NCBI RefSeq assembly: GCF_023078375.1
Contig: NZ_CP095554.1
Location: 930,001-994,000 of the forward strand
Origin: Roseomonas gilardii subsp. gilardii
GTDB lineage: Bacteria; Pseudomonadota; Alphaproteobacteria; Acetobacterales; Acetobacteraceae
Length of the DNA stretch: 64,000 nucleotides
Direction of reading: 5' to 3'
Shown: piece by piece, positions 55,698 to 63,104 of the stretch
How positions within the stretch are numbered: position 1 is the stretch's first letter
Layout: each line of letters opens with the position of its first letter
Program-made: the position numbers and the translations under genes
Notes under the pieces: model-generated
Databases searched by the model: none
What the model was told of the DNA's origin: nothing
What the model saw: the letters and a program-made list of their open reading frames with translations, nothing else

Positions 55698-56663
55698 TCA
55701 GCCCTGGGTGGAAGGAAGGAGGCTGGTGTCGATCGCCTCCCGGACGTCGAAGCGGCGGGACACGATGCCGTAGGTGGCGCTGCGGTCCACGGCCTCCTGG
55801 AACTCCCGCAGCAGGGCTTCGTCGAAGGGCACCGCGCGCGTGTTGTTCACCGCATAGGCGCGTTCGACCACCGCCTCCGGCTGCCGCGTCAGGCGTGCCG
55901 TGACCTGGGCGTATTCCCGCAGGTTTCCGCCGGCCCATGCCCAGCCCTGGCGGTTGCGCGCGACGAAGTCGGCGAGGAGCGGCCGCTTGTCGCGCAGCGC
56001 GGTCTCGCTGGTGGCCAGGAAGCTGGCGCTCGGGGTCAGGCCGCGTGCATCGGCCAGGACCCTCGCGCCGAACTGCAGCACCTCCAGCGAGGTGAAGGGC
56101 TCCCAGACCGACCACGCATCGATCGCGCCGGAGCGGAAGGCGAGCGCCGCCTCCGCCGGCAGCAGCCAGGCGATCTTCACCTCCTCCGGCGCGACGCCAT
56201 GGGCCTCAAGGATGCGGAGCAGGGAGTAATGGGTCCAGCCACCGCGCGCCGCCGCGACGCGCCGGCCACGGAGATCGGCGACGCTGCGGACCGGCCCGTC
56301 GCCCCGCACCACGATGTTCTGCGACGCGCCATCGGAGCGCGTGGCGCCGACGGCCTTGATCGGCGCGCCATTGGCGTAGACGGAAAAGAAGTTGAGGTCG
56401 CCCATCGAGCCGATGTCGATGGCATCGGCGTTCAGCGCCTCCAGCAGCGGCTGGGCGGCGGAGAACTCGCTCCAGGCGATGCGGTAGGGCAGGTCCCGGG
56501 TCACGCCCGAAGCCTCGAAGAGCGATTGCAGCCCCCCTTTCTGGCTGCCGGCGCGAAGCGTGCCGGCCGGGGCGGCGCGCAGCACCGCGGGGGCGGCCAG
56601 CAGGGCGGCGGAGGCGGCGACGAGGCCGCGGCGGGACGCGATCATCCTGTTCTCGCCCCTCAC
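55698..56663 (-). CDS. SsuA-like sulfonate-binding protein (second)
   Basis: The binding protein is 321 residues from GTG 56661-56663, which overlaps the monooxygenase stop; ATG 56643-56645 (MIASRRGLVAASAALLAAPA) gives a cleaner signal peptide. Blocks SEFSAAQPLLEALNADAIDIGSMGDLNFF and AFRSGAIDAWSVWEPFTSLE identify an SsuA/TauA-type protein. It differs from the other two binding proteins of this locus, so ligand ranges probably differ while they share one SsuBC core. Confidence 0.88.
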   Translation of the reverse strand: MRGENRMIASRRGLVAASAALLAAPAVLRAAPAGTLRAGSQKGGLQSLFEASGVTRDLPYRIAWSEFSAAQPLLEALNADAIDIGSMGDLNFFSVYANGAPIKAVGATRSDGASQNIVVRGDGPVRSVADLRGRRVAAARGGWTHYSLLRILEAHGVAPEEVKIAWLLPAEAALAFRSGAIDAWSVWEPFTSLEVLQFGARVLADARGLTPSASFLATSETALRDKRPLLADFVARNRQGWAWAGGNLREYAQVTARLTRQPEAVVERAYAVNNTRAVPFDEALLREFQEAVDRSATYGIVSRRFDVREAIDTSLLPSTQG

Positions 56664-57766
56664 TCGGCCGCCACGGTGCGGACCGGGACGCTCAGGCGGC
56701 GCCTGTCCTGCGCCTCCGCCAGTTCGCGCAGCAGCGGGATGAGTTCGCGCCCGTATTCGACGGCATCCGGCAGCGGGTCCCAGCCGCGCAGGATGTAGTG
56801 GCTCACCCCGAGTTCCCGGTAGCGCAGCATGGCACGCGCGACCTGCTCCGGCGTGCCGACCAGGGCGGTGCTGTTGCCGCGCCCGCCCAGCACCCCGGCC
56901 ATGGCGGTCCAGAGCCGCTCGTCCAGCACCTCGCCGCGCTGCGACAGGGCGACGAGGCGCTGGGAGTTCACCGCCTGGCCGGCGGGGATCAGCCCGCTGC
57001 CGCCGGCCCGTTCCAGCTTGGCCAGGGCGCGCTCGCGGATATGCCGGGCACGGTCCCAGGCCTCGGCCTCGGTGGCGCCCAGGATCGGGCGGTTGGACCA
57101 GGAGAAGGCCAGCTCCCGCCCCTGCGGCAGGCCGGCGCGCAGCCGTGCCAGCATGGCCGCGGTCTCGGCCAGTGGCTCGCCGAACAGGGCGTAGACATCG
57201 GCATGTTTCCGCGCGACGTGGAGCGCGGCATCCGAGGCGCCGCCAAAGAAGATCGGCAGCTTGGGCTGGATCGGCCGCACATCGGACCAGGCCTGCTCGA
57301 CCGAGTAGAACTCGTCCACATGGTCGAAGGGTTCCGTGGCGGTCCAGGTCTTCCGCACCACCTCCAGGAACTCGTCGGTGCGGCGGTAGCGTTCGGAATG
57401 GCTGGCATGGTCGCCATCCTTGCGCTGGTCGGCATCCTCGCCGCCGGAGATCACATGCAGGGCCAGGCGGCCGCCGGTCAGGTTCTCCAGCGTCGCGATC
57501 TTGCGCGCCGCCAGGGTGGGCGAGACGAAGCCCGGCCGGTGCGCCAGCAGGAAATGGATGCGCCTGGCCACCGAGGCGGCATGGGCCAGGACCAGGAAGC
57601 CGTCCGCGGCATTGGTCCAGTAGCCGGCCAGGACGCGGTCGAAGCCGGCCTGTTCATGCGCCAGGGTGATGCGTTCGATGAAATCGGGCTGCACGGCGGG
57701 GCCGCTCGGCGCCTCCAGGTCGGAGGTCGGGCGGGCCCAGATCATGCCGGTGATGTGCAGGCTCAT
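56660..57766 (-). CDS. LLM-class flavin-dependent monooxygenase, SsuD-like
   Basis: The 368-residue TIM-barrel flavin monooxygenase starts at ATG 57764-57766 (MSLHITGMIWARPTSDLEA). Characteristic blocks are AHEQAGFDRVLAGYWTNAADGF, RRIHFLLAHRPGFVSPTLAARKIATLENLTGGRLALHVISGG and KLPIFFGGASDAALHVARKHADVY. It is related to but clearly distinct from the SsuD at 50876. A dimethyl-sulfone, methanesulfonate or other sulfonate range is possible. It lies 184 bp beyond a small candidate reading frame and ssuB. Confidence 0.85.
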   Translation of the reverse strand: MSLHITGMIWARPTSDLEAPSGPAVQPDFIERITLAHEQAGFDRVLAGYWTNAADGFLVLAHAASVARRIHFLLAHRPGFVSPTLAARKIATLENLTGGRLALHVISGGEDADQRKDGDHASHSERYRRTDEFLEVVRKTWTATEPFDHVDEFYSVEQAWSDVRPIQPKLPIFFGGASDAALHVARKHADVYALFGEPLAETAAMLARLRAGLPQGRELAFSWSNRPILGATEAEAWDRARHIRERALAKLERAGGSGLIPAGQAVNSQRLVALSQRGEVLDERLWTAMAGVLGGRGNSTALVGTPEQVARAMLRYRELGVSHYILRGWDPLPDAVEYGRELIPLLRELAEAQDRRRLSVPVRTVAAE

Positions 57767-57954
57767 GCTGCGGTGTTCCTCATAGGGCGTTGGCGGTGCG
57801 GGGCGTGGCTGCGCGGGGGCGCCCGGCGATGGGCGCGCTTCCCCGGCATGGGCCACCCGGGCCTCTGGGCCGTCTGGCCTTCAGCCGGGGCGGCCGCGCC
57901 GACATCGCGGCCGGGGCGCGAATCCGCGGCCTGGGCCGGGGAACGCCAGTGGGC

Positions 57955-58071
57955 TCACCGCCCGGCCACCACGGAGGTGCGCGGGGCCTCGCCGGGGATG
58001 AGGCCCAGGAGGTTCAGGCCGGCGAGGAACAGGCCCAGCAGCAGGAGGCTGCGCCAGACGATGCCGGTCAT
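57955..58071 (-). CDS. Candidate 38-residue membrane micropeptide in the sulfonate operon
   Basis: ATG 58069-58071 to TGA 57955 encodes MTGIVWRSLLLLGLFLAGLN followed by LLGLIPGEAPRTSVVAGR. A single hydrophobic helix (about residues 4-25) precedes a short polar tail, a plausible single-pass membrane protein. It lies on the operon strand, 41 bp after the ssuB stop. The ribosome-binding site is poor and I recognise no family. The 188 bp between it and the monooxygenase hold an 8-bp inverted repeat CGGCCGCG/CGCGGCCG (57891-57913) and nothing else I can support. Confidence 0.35.
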   Translation of the reverse strand: MTGIVWRSLLLLGLFLAGLNLLGLIPGEAPRTSVVAGR

Positions 58072-58111
58072 GACGGATGGCCCGGGGCACTGTTCCTTTG
58101 GGGCCGCACCG

Positions 58112-58915
58112 TCAGCCCTCCAGCCCCAGCAGGCCCAGGGCCTCGCGCCGCAGGGCGACGAGATGCGGGTCGTCGCGATGCCGGGGATAGGGGCGGTCCA
58201 CCACCAGCTCCGCCGTGATGCGCGCCGGGCGGGGGCTGAATACCACCACGCGCTGCGCCAGGATCAGCGCTTCCTCGACATCATGCGTCACCAGCAGCGC
58301 GGTGAGGCCGGAACGCTGCCACAGGCGCACCAGCTCCGCCTGCATCGACAGGCGGGTGAGGCTGTCGAGCTTGCCCAGCGGCTCGTCGAGCAGGAGCAGG
58401 CGCGGGTCGTTCACCAGGGCGCGCGCCAGGGCGACGCGCTGGGACATGCCGCCGGAGAGCTGGTGCGGATAGGCGCTCTCGAAGCCCGTCAGCCCGACGA
58501 GGTCGATGGCCTCCTGCACCCGGTGGCCCTGGCGGCGCAGCAGGCCACGCGCCTCCAGCCCCAGCGCGACATTGGCCCGCACCGTGCGCCACGGATAAAG
58601 CGTCGGGTCCTGGAAAACCAGGACGCGGGACGGGTCGGGCGCGCTGATCGGCACGCCGTCGCCCAGGACCTGCCCCGAGACGGGCGCGTCGAGCCCGGCC
58701 AGCAGCCGCAGCAGCGTGGACTTGCCGCAGCCCGAGGGGCCGAGCAGCGCCACGAACTCGCCCGGCCGCACGGACAGGGACACGTTGTCCAGCACCGGCA
58801 GCGGTTGGCCTTCGAGCTGGAAGGCCTGGCTGGCATGGCGGACCTCCACCGCCATGCCCTCGACCAACCCCGGGTCGCGCTCCGTCGCCGGAGCCTCGCG
58901 AAGCGCCGCGCTCAC
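58112..58915 (-). CDS. ssuB: SsuB, sulfonate ABC transporter ATP-binding protein
   Basis: The 267-residue ATPase starts at GTG 58913-58915, overlapping the ssuC stop. It has Walker A GPSGCGKSTLLRLLAG, signature LSGGMSQRVALARAL, Walker B LLLDEPLGKLDSL and H-loop LVTHDVEEAL. The N-terminal 25 residues are an extension. It is the only nitrate/sulfonate-type ATPase in the locus, so it probably serves all three binding proteins. Confidence 0.92.
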   Translation of the reverse strand: MSAALREAPATERDPGLVEGMAVEVRHASQAFQLEGQPLPVLDNVSLSVRPGEFVALLGPSGCGKSTLLRLLAGLDAPVSGQVLGDGVPISAPDPSRVLVFQDPTLYPWRTVRANVALGLEARGLLRRQGHRVQEAIDLVGLTGFESAYPHQLSGGMSQRVALARALVNDPRLLLLDEPLGKLDSLTRLSMQAELVRLWQRSGLTALLVTHDVEEALILAQRVVVFSPRPARITAELVVDRPYPRHRDDPHLVALRREALGLLGLEG

Positions 58916-59913
58916 CACCGCACCGTCCCCTTCTGCCAGGCGAGGAGCCGGTCGCGGCCCTTGAAGAGCAGCGTCACCAGCGTGGAGCACATCAGCGCCA
59001 TCAGCAGCAGCGCCGCATACATGTTGCCGTAGGCGGCCCAGCCCTGGGCCCATTGCAGGTACCAGCCGAGGCCAGCCTTCACGCCCAGCATCTCCGCCAC
59101 CACGAGGACGGAGAAGGAGGCGCCGAGGCCCATGAAAAGGCCGACGAAGACCTGCGGCAGCGTCGCCGGCACGGCGACCTTGAGCACGAGGAAGGTCTGA
59201 CTGGCACCCAGCGTGCGGGCGATGTCGTAATAGGCCTTGTTGACGCCCGACACGCCGGACCAGGTGAGTACCGTCACGGGGAACCAGGTCGCCAGCGCGA
59301 CGAGGAAGGTGCTGGCGCTGCCGCTGGTCGGAAAGGCGAAGAAGGCGATCGGCAGCCAGGCCGTGGCGGGCAGCGGCCCGATCAGCCGCAGCACCGGATG
59401 CACCCAGTAGCCGATGGCGCGCGACCAGCCGAGCGCCACGCCCGCCACGAAGCCGGCCGCGGCGCCGATGGCATAGCCGCTGACCAGCAGCCAGAGCGAA
59501 CGCAGCACGCTCTCGCCCAGCCGTGGCCAATCCTCCAGATAGACCTCCAGCAGCCCCTGCGGCGAGGCGAAGAAGGGCAGGGGAAGCAGGGCGAGCTTGG
59601 CGGTCAGCAACTCCCAGGCGATCAGGGCCAGAGGCAGGACGGTGAGCCAGGGCCCGGCCGCGCGCAGCTTCTCGCCAGCCCTGCCGAAACGGGTGCCCAG
59701 CAGGGTGGAAAGGAGCAGCGCGACGCCCAGAAGCGCGGCACCCAGGGCGAGTTCACGCGTCTGGCCGACCTCGATGGCATCCTCCGGCACAGCGATGACG
59801 GCGGCGGCGGCGATCCAGGCGAGGCCGGCCAGGAGGCCGCGCCCCCAGGAGCCGGTCCTGCCGGTGTCGAGCGGGGCGTCGCTGGCCCCGGCGATGGCGG
59901 CGCCGCTCATCAC
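58912..59913 (-). CDS. ssuC: SsuC, sulfonate ABC transporter permease
   Basis: This 333-residue permease is longer than E. coli SsuC because of an N-terminal pair of spans (GRGLLAGLAWIAAAAVIAV, ALGAALLGVALLLSTLLG). The core has GYAIGAAAGFVAGVALGWSR, PATAWLPIAFFAFPTSG and coupling loop VNKAYYDIARTLGASQTFLVLKVAVPATLPQ. It overlaps both neighbours by a few bases. Confidence 0.9.
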   Translation of the reverse strand: MMSGAAIAGASDAPLDTGRTGSWGRGLLAGLAWIAAAAVIAVPEDAIEVGQTRELALGAALLGVALLLSTLLGTRFGRAGEKLRAAGPWLTVLPLALIAWELLTAKLALLPLPFFASPQGLLEVYLEDWPRLGESVLRSLWLLVSGYAIGAAAGFVAGVALGWSRAIGYWVHPVLRLIGPLPATAWLPIAFFAFPTSGSASTFLVALATWFPVTVLTWSGVSGVNKAYYDIARTLGASQTFLVLKVAVPATLPQVFVGLFMGLGASFSVLVVAEMLGVKAGLGWYLQWAQGWAAYGNMYAALLLMALMCSTLVTLLFKGRDRLLAWQKGTVRW

Positions 59914-61025
59914 GCCCCCAGCACGTCGGCGGTGACGCGCTCGGCGAAGCGCCTGGGATCGGTACCGGCGCGCATCACCCCGACCGACTTCAACTCCTCC
60001 GCATAGAGCTCGATCTCCTGCCGGATCGCGCGGCCGGCGGGATGATGGCCATGGGTATGGCTCCGCATCATGGCGATCAGGTCGTCGCGGCTGGTGCTGG
60101 CCGGGGCGTAGGTCAGGAAGGTGTCCACCGCCACCGAGGGGTCATGGGCGGCGAGGTCCTGCGCCTCCAGCAGGGCGCGCGTGAGCGCGGCGGCCACCTG
60201 CGGCTCGTTTTTGACCAGGGCGCCGCTGACGCCGATGATGCAGCAGGCGCGGTCGGCCCATTCGCCGGACAGGTTGGTGGCGACCTCGACCAGCTTCCGG
60301 TCGCGCTGCAGCAGCCAGGCGATCGGGTCGCCTCCGGACACGGCCTGCGCCTCGCCACGCTCCAGCGCCAGGCCGAAGACATGGGCCGGAAAGACCTTCC
60401 AGGTGACGTCGCGATCCGGGTCGATGCCACGCCGCTTCAGCAGCATGGAGAAGAAGTTCTTGTCGGCGCCGCCCATATCGGCCGTGGCGATGGTCTTGCC
60501 ACGCAAGGAGCCGACATCGCCCGTGACCCCGGCGGCGGGGTCGCCGATCAGCCGCATGCAGCCGCCATGCGTGCCGCCGGTGATCTTCACGTCGAAGCCC
60601 ATTTCCAGCGGCTTGAGCCAGCGCAGCGCCATGCCGACGCCGGCATCCGCCTTGCGTGTCGCGATCGCCTCCAGCAGCGCCTCGGTGGACGAGCCGAAAT
60701 TGACGAACTCGACCTCCAGCCCATGCTTCGCCAGGATGCCCTGCTTCTGCGCCACCGCGACGGGCGAGGTGCAGATGGCGGTCGCGTTCCAGGCGAGCGT
60801 CAGCTTGCGCAGGGCGGTGCCGGGCGCGGCGCCCGGCGCGCTGGCACGGCAGATCGGGGTGCCGCGAAGCAACGCATCCAGCGCATCGGAAGCACCGCCG
60901 GCACGGGGCGCGAACCCCATCAGCGGCAGCGACAGGCCGGCAAGGCCCATGGCGCCCAGCAAGGCCCGCCGATCCGGACGGATGGGACCATCACCCCGGG
61001 CCCGGCCCTTCGAACTTCCCGACAT
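59910..61025 (-). CDS. SsuA/NMT1-like sulfonate-binding protein (third), first gene of the operon
   Basis: The 371-residue binding protein has a twin-arginine-type signal, PDRRALLGAMGLAGLSLPLM, so it probably folds before export. Blocks include AVAQKQGILAKHGLEVEFVNF, STEALLEAIATRKADAGVGM, KTIATADMGGADKNFFSMLLKRRGIDPDRD and RGEAQAVSGGDPIAWLL. His-rich HTHGHHP near residue 320 is unusual and might bind metal. It directly precedes ssuC-ssuB and follows the inverted-repeat promoter region. Confidence 0.88.
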   Translation of the reverse strand: MSGSSKGRARGDGPIRPDRRALLGAMGLAGLSLPLMGFAPRAGGASDALDALLRGTPICRASAPGAAPGTALRKLTLAWNATAICTSPVAVAQKQGILAKHGLEVEFVNFGSSTEALLEAIATRKADAGVGMALRWLKPLEMGFDVKITGGTHGGCMRLIGDPAAGVTGDVGSLRGKTIATADMGGADKNFFSMLLKRRGIDPDRDVTWKVFPAHVFGLALERGEAQAVSGGDPIAWLLQRDRKLVEVATNLSGEWADRACCIIGVSGALVKNEPQVAAALTRALLEAQDLAAHDPSVAVDTFLTYAPASTSRDDLIAMMRSHTHGHHPAGRAIRQEIELYAEELKSVGVMRAGTDPRRFAERVTADVLGA

Positions 61026-61047
61026 CCTCTGACCCTCTAAACATCAC

Positions 61048-61073
61048 TGATTCTCGCGTTAATTAGAGAATCA
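61048..61073. promoter_or_regulatory. Inverted repeat upstream of the sulfonate operon
   Basis: TGATTCTC (61048-61055) and GAGAATCA (61066-61073) are perfect 8-bp arms around GCGTTAATTA, in a short AT-rich patch 23 bp upstream of the first operon gene. The arm length and AT-rich centre suit a LysR- or GntR-type regulator of sulfur-starvation genes. No such regulator is adjacent. Confidence 0.55.
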
Positions 61074-61203
61074 CGATTTCAGATAGTCAAAAGGATGCTG
61101 GTTCGTAGTTCGCGGCTCTTCTGGAAGATCCGTCCCCGGATGGCCGGCCGTGGAGAATGTCCCGCCCCTGGCCGGCGGCGCGAGCAACCGGGCCGTCGCC
61201 ATT

Positions 61204-62283
61204 CTAGCCGATGCGATTGCCCTGCGCGGCGTCGAAGAAATGCAGGCGGGCCGGATCACCGGCGACGCTCACCGTATCGCCCGCGCGGACGCCGCTGCCG
61301 CGCGGGAATTCCAGCGTCAGGTTGCGCTCCCCTTCCAGGCCGAGATAGCCGAAGACCTGGCTGCCCAGATGCTCCACCAGGGTCAGCCGCCCCGAGAACC
61401 ATGCGCTGTCCTCGTCGCAGGGGAAGAGATCCTCCGCCCGGATGCCCATCACGGCGGGACCGGCGGCGGGCACCGGGGCGGGCAGGCGGATCGGGCGCGC
61501 GGCGCCGGCGGGCATCGCCATGCTTGAACCGGTGTCGTCCCGATGGAGGTCGCAGGGCATGGTGTTCATCGTCGGGCTGCCGATGAAGCGGGCGACGAAC
61601 AGCGTGTCGGGGCGGTGATAGAGGTCCAGCGGCGCCCCGACCTGCTCCATCCTGCCGCCGTTCATCACGACGATCCGGTCGGCCAGCGTCATCGCCTCCA
61701 CCTGGTCATGGGTGACGTAGATGGTCGTCGCCTTGAGGCGCCGGTGCAGCTTCGCGATCTCCAGCCGCATCTCGACGCGCAGCGCGGCATCGAGGTTGGA
61801 CAGGGGTTCGTCGAAGAGGAAGGCATCCGGGTGACGCACGATGGCGCGCCCCATCGCGACGCGCTGGCGCTGCCCACCGGAGAGCTGCGCCGGGCGCCGG
61901 TCGAGCAGGGATTCGATCTTCAGGATGCCGGCGGCACGCCTGACCTCCGCCTCGATGCCGCCGGGCGGCTGGTTCCGCATCTTCAGGCCGAAGCCCATGT
62001 TCTCGGCCACGCTCATATGCGGGTAGAGCGCATAGTCCTGGAAGACCATGGCGATGTTGCGCTCGCCGGGTGGCAGGTGGCCGATGCTGCGGCCGCGGAT
62101 GCTGAGATCGCCGGCGGTGATCTCCTCCAGCCCGGCGATCATCCGCAACAAGGTGGACTTGCCGCATCCGGAAGGGCCCACCAGCACGATGAACTCGCCG
62201 CTCTCGATCTCCAGCTCCACCTGCTGGAGCACGTTCAGGGCGCCATAGTCCTTCCGGATGCCACGCAGCGTGATGGCCGCCAT
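61204..62283 (-). CDS. UgpC/MalK-type ABC transporter ATP-binding protein
   Basis: The 359-residue ATPase starts at ATG 62281-62283 (MAAITLRGIRKDYGALNVLQ). It has Walker [19 protein letters not shown], signature LSGGQRQRVAMGRAIVRHP, Walker B FLFDEPLSNLDAALR and a C-terminal TOBE regulatory domain (VMGIRAEDLFP). This is the carbohydrate/glycerol-phosphate importer class (CUT1). No permease or binding-protein genes accompany it, so it is an orphan here. It diverges from a GntR regulator and esterase. Confidence 0.9.
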   Translation of the reverse strand: MAAITLRGIRKDYGALNVLQQVELEIESGEFIVLVGPSGCGKSTLLRMIAGLEEITAGDLSIRGRSIGHLPPGERNIAMVFQDYALYPHMSVAENMGFGLKMRNQPPGGIEAEVRRAAGILKIESLLDRRPAQLSGGQRQRVAMGRAIVRHPDAFLFDEPLSNLDAALRVEMRLEIAKLHRRLKATTIYVTHDQVEAMTLADRIVVMNGGRMEQVGAPLDLYHRPDTLFVARFIGSPTMNTMPCDLHRDDTGSSMAMPAGAARPIRLPAPVPAAGPAVMGIRAEDLFPCDEDSAWFSGRLTLVEHLGSQVFGYLGLEGERNLTLEFPRGSGVRAGDTVSVAGDPARLHFFDAAQGNRIG

Positions 62284-62367
62284 GGAACTTCCCTCCTGGC
62301 CGGGCGGGGCCTGATTCCATGCCGGAACCACCCCGACCGGCCATTTCGTTGTTGCCTGTCTTGTGTA

Positions 62368-62389
62368 ATATCAATAATGATATTGATAT
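62368..62389. promoter_or_regulatory. Palindromic operator between ugpC-like gene and gntR
   Basis: ATATCAATA (62368-62376) and TATTGATAT (62381-62389) are perfect 9-bp arms around ATGA, in a 128-bp divergent gap. It ends 22 bp before the GntR start. The symmetry and AT-richness suit an FCD-type GntR autoregulatory site that could also control the ATPase gene. Confidence 0.65.
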
Positions 62390-62411
62390 CGAGTGACAAG
62401 GAGTTTCGGCC

Positions 62412-63104
62412 ATGGGCGAGGCGGTCCTGGCGCCCCCGAGCCGGGGCGTAACCCGGGGAGGGGCTGGCAAGGCGTCCCTGCCCTTCATGGCGCTGAAGCG
62501 GCAGATCATGCTGGGCGAGCTGGAGGCCGGGCAGGTGCTGACGGAACTCGACCTCGCCAGCCGCTTCTCCTGCAGCCAGGGCACGGTGCGGGAGGCGCTG
62601 CTCCAGCTCCAGGAGGAAGGGCTCGTCCAGCGCAAGGGCTATCGCGGCACCCAGGTCTCCGCCTGCACGACGGATGAGGCGGTGGAGATGTTCCATATCC
62701 GCCAGGCGATCGAGACGCGCGGTATCCGCCGCGCCATGCGCCACCCTTCGCGCGACCTCGTGCCCGACCTGCGCGCCCTGATGCGGCGGATGGAGGAATC
62801 CGCCGAAGGCGGGGACGAGCTGGAGCTCGCCGCGCTCGACCGGGATTTCCACCGCCGCCTCTTCGCCGAGGCTGGCCTCGCCGCGCTGGACCCGATCCTG
62901 CACCGCTGCCTGGTGCACAACCACCGCTACAAGATCTCCCGCAGCCTCGGCCCGCGTGACCTGCGCCAGACCGCGCTGCGCCACGAGGCCATCATCGCCG
63001 CCATCGCGCAGGGCGACACCGAGGCGGCGGCGGCGGCCCTGCGGCACCACATCGCCACCATCGTCGACCTCGGCCCGAACATCTTTCCGGACAGCGCCCC
63101 ATGA
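62412..63104 (+). CDS. GntR-family regulator (FCD type)
   Basis: This 230-residue regulator has the winged helix MALKRQIMLGELEAGQVLTELDLASRFSCSQGTVREALLQLQEEGLVQRKGYRGTQV (about residues 27-82) and an FCD domain with metal-ligand His candidates (DRDFHRRLFAEAG, LRHEAIIAAIAQGD). ATG 62412 follows AAGGAG. The stop overlaps the esterase ATG (ATGA), so the two are coupled. It probably binds the palindrome just upstream. Confidence 0.9.
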   Translation: MGEAVLAPPSRGVTRGGAGKASLPFMALKRQIMLGELEAGQVLTELDLASRFSCSQGTVREALLQLQEEGLVQRKGYRGTQVSACTTDEAVEMFHIRQAIETRGIRRAMRHPSRDLVPDLRALMRRMEESAEGGDELELAALDRDFHRRLFAEAGLAALDPILHRCLVHNHRYKISRSLGPRDLRQTALRHEAIIAAIAQGDTEAAAAALRHHIATIVDLGPNIFPDSAP

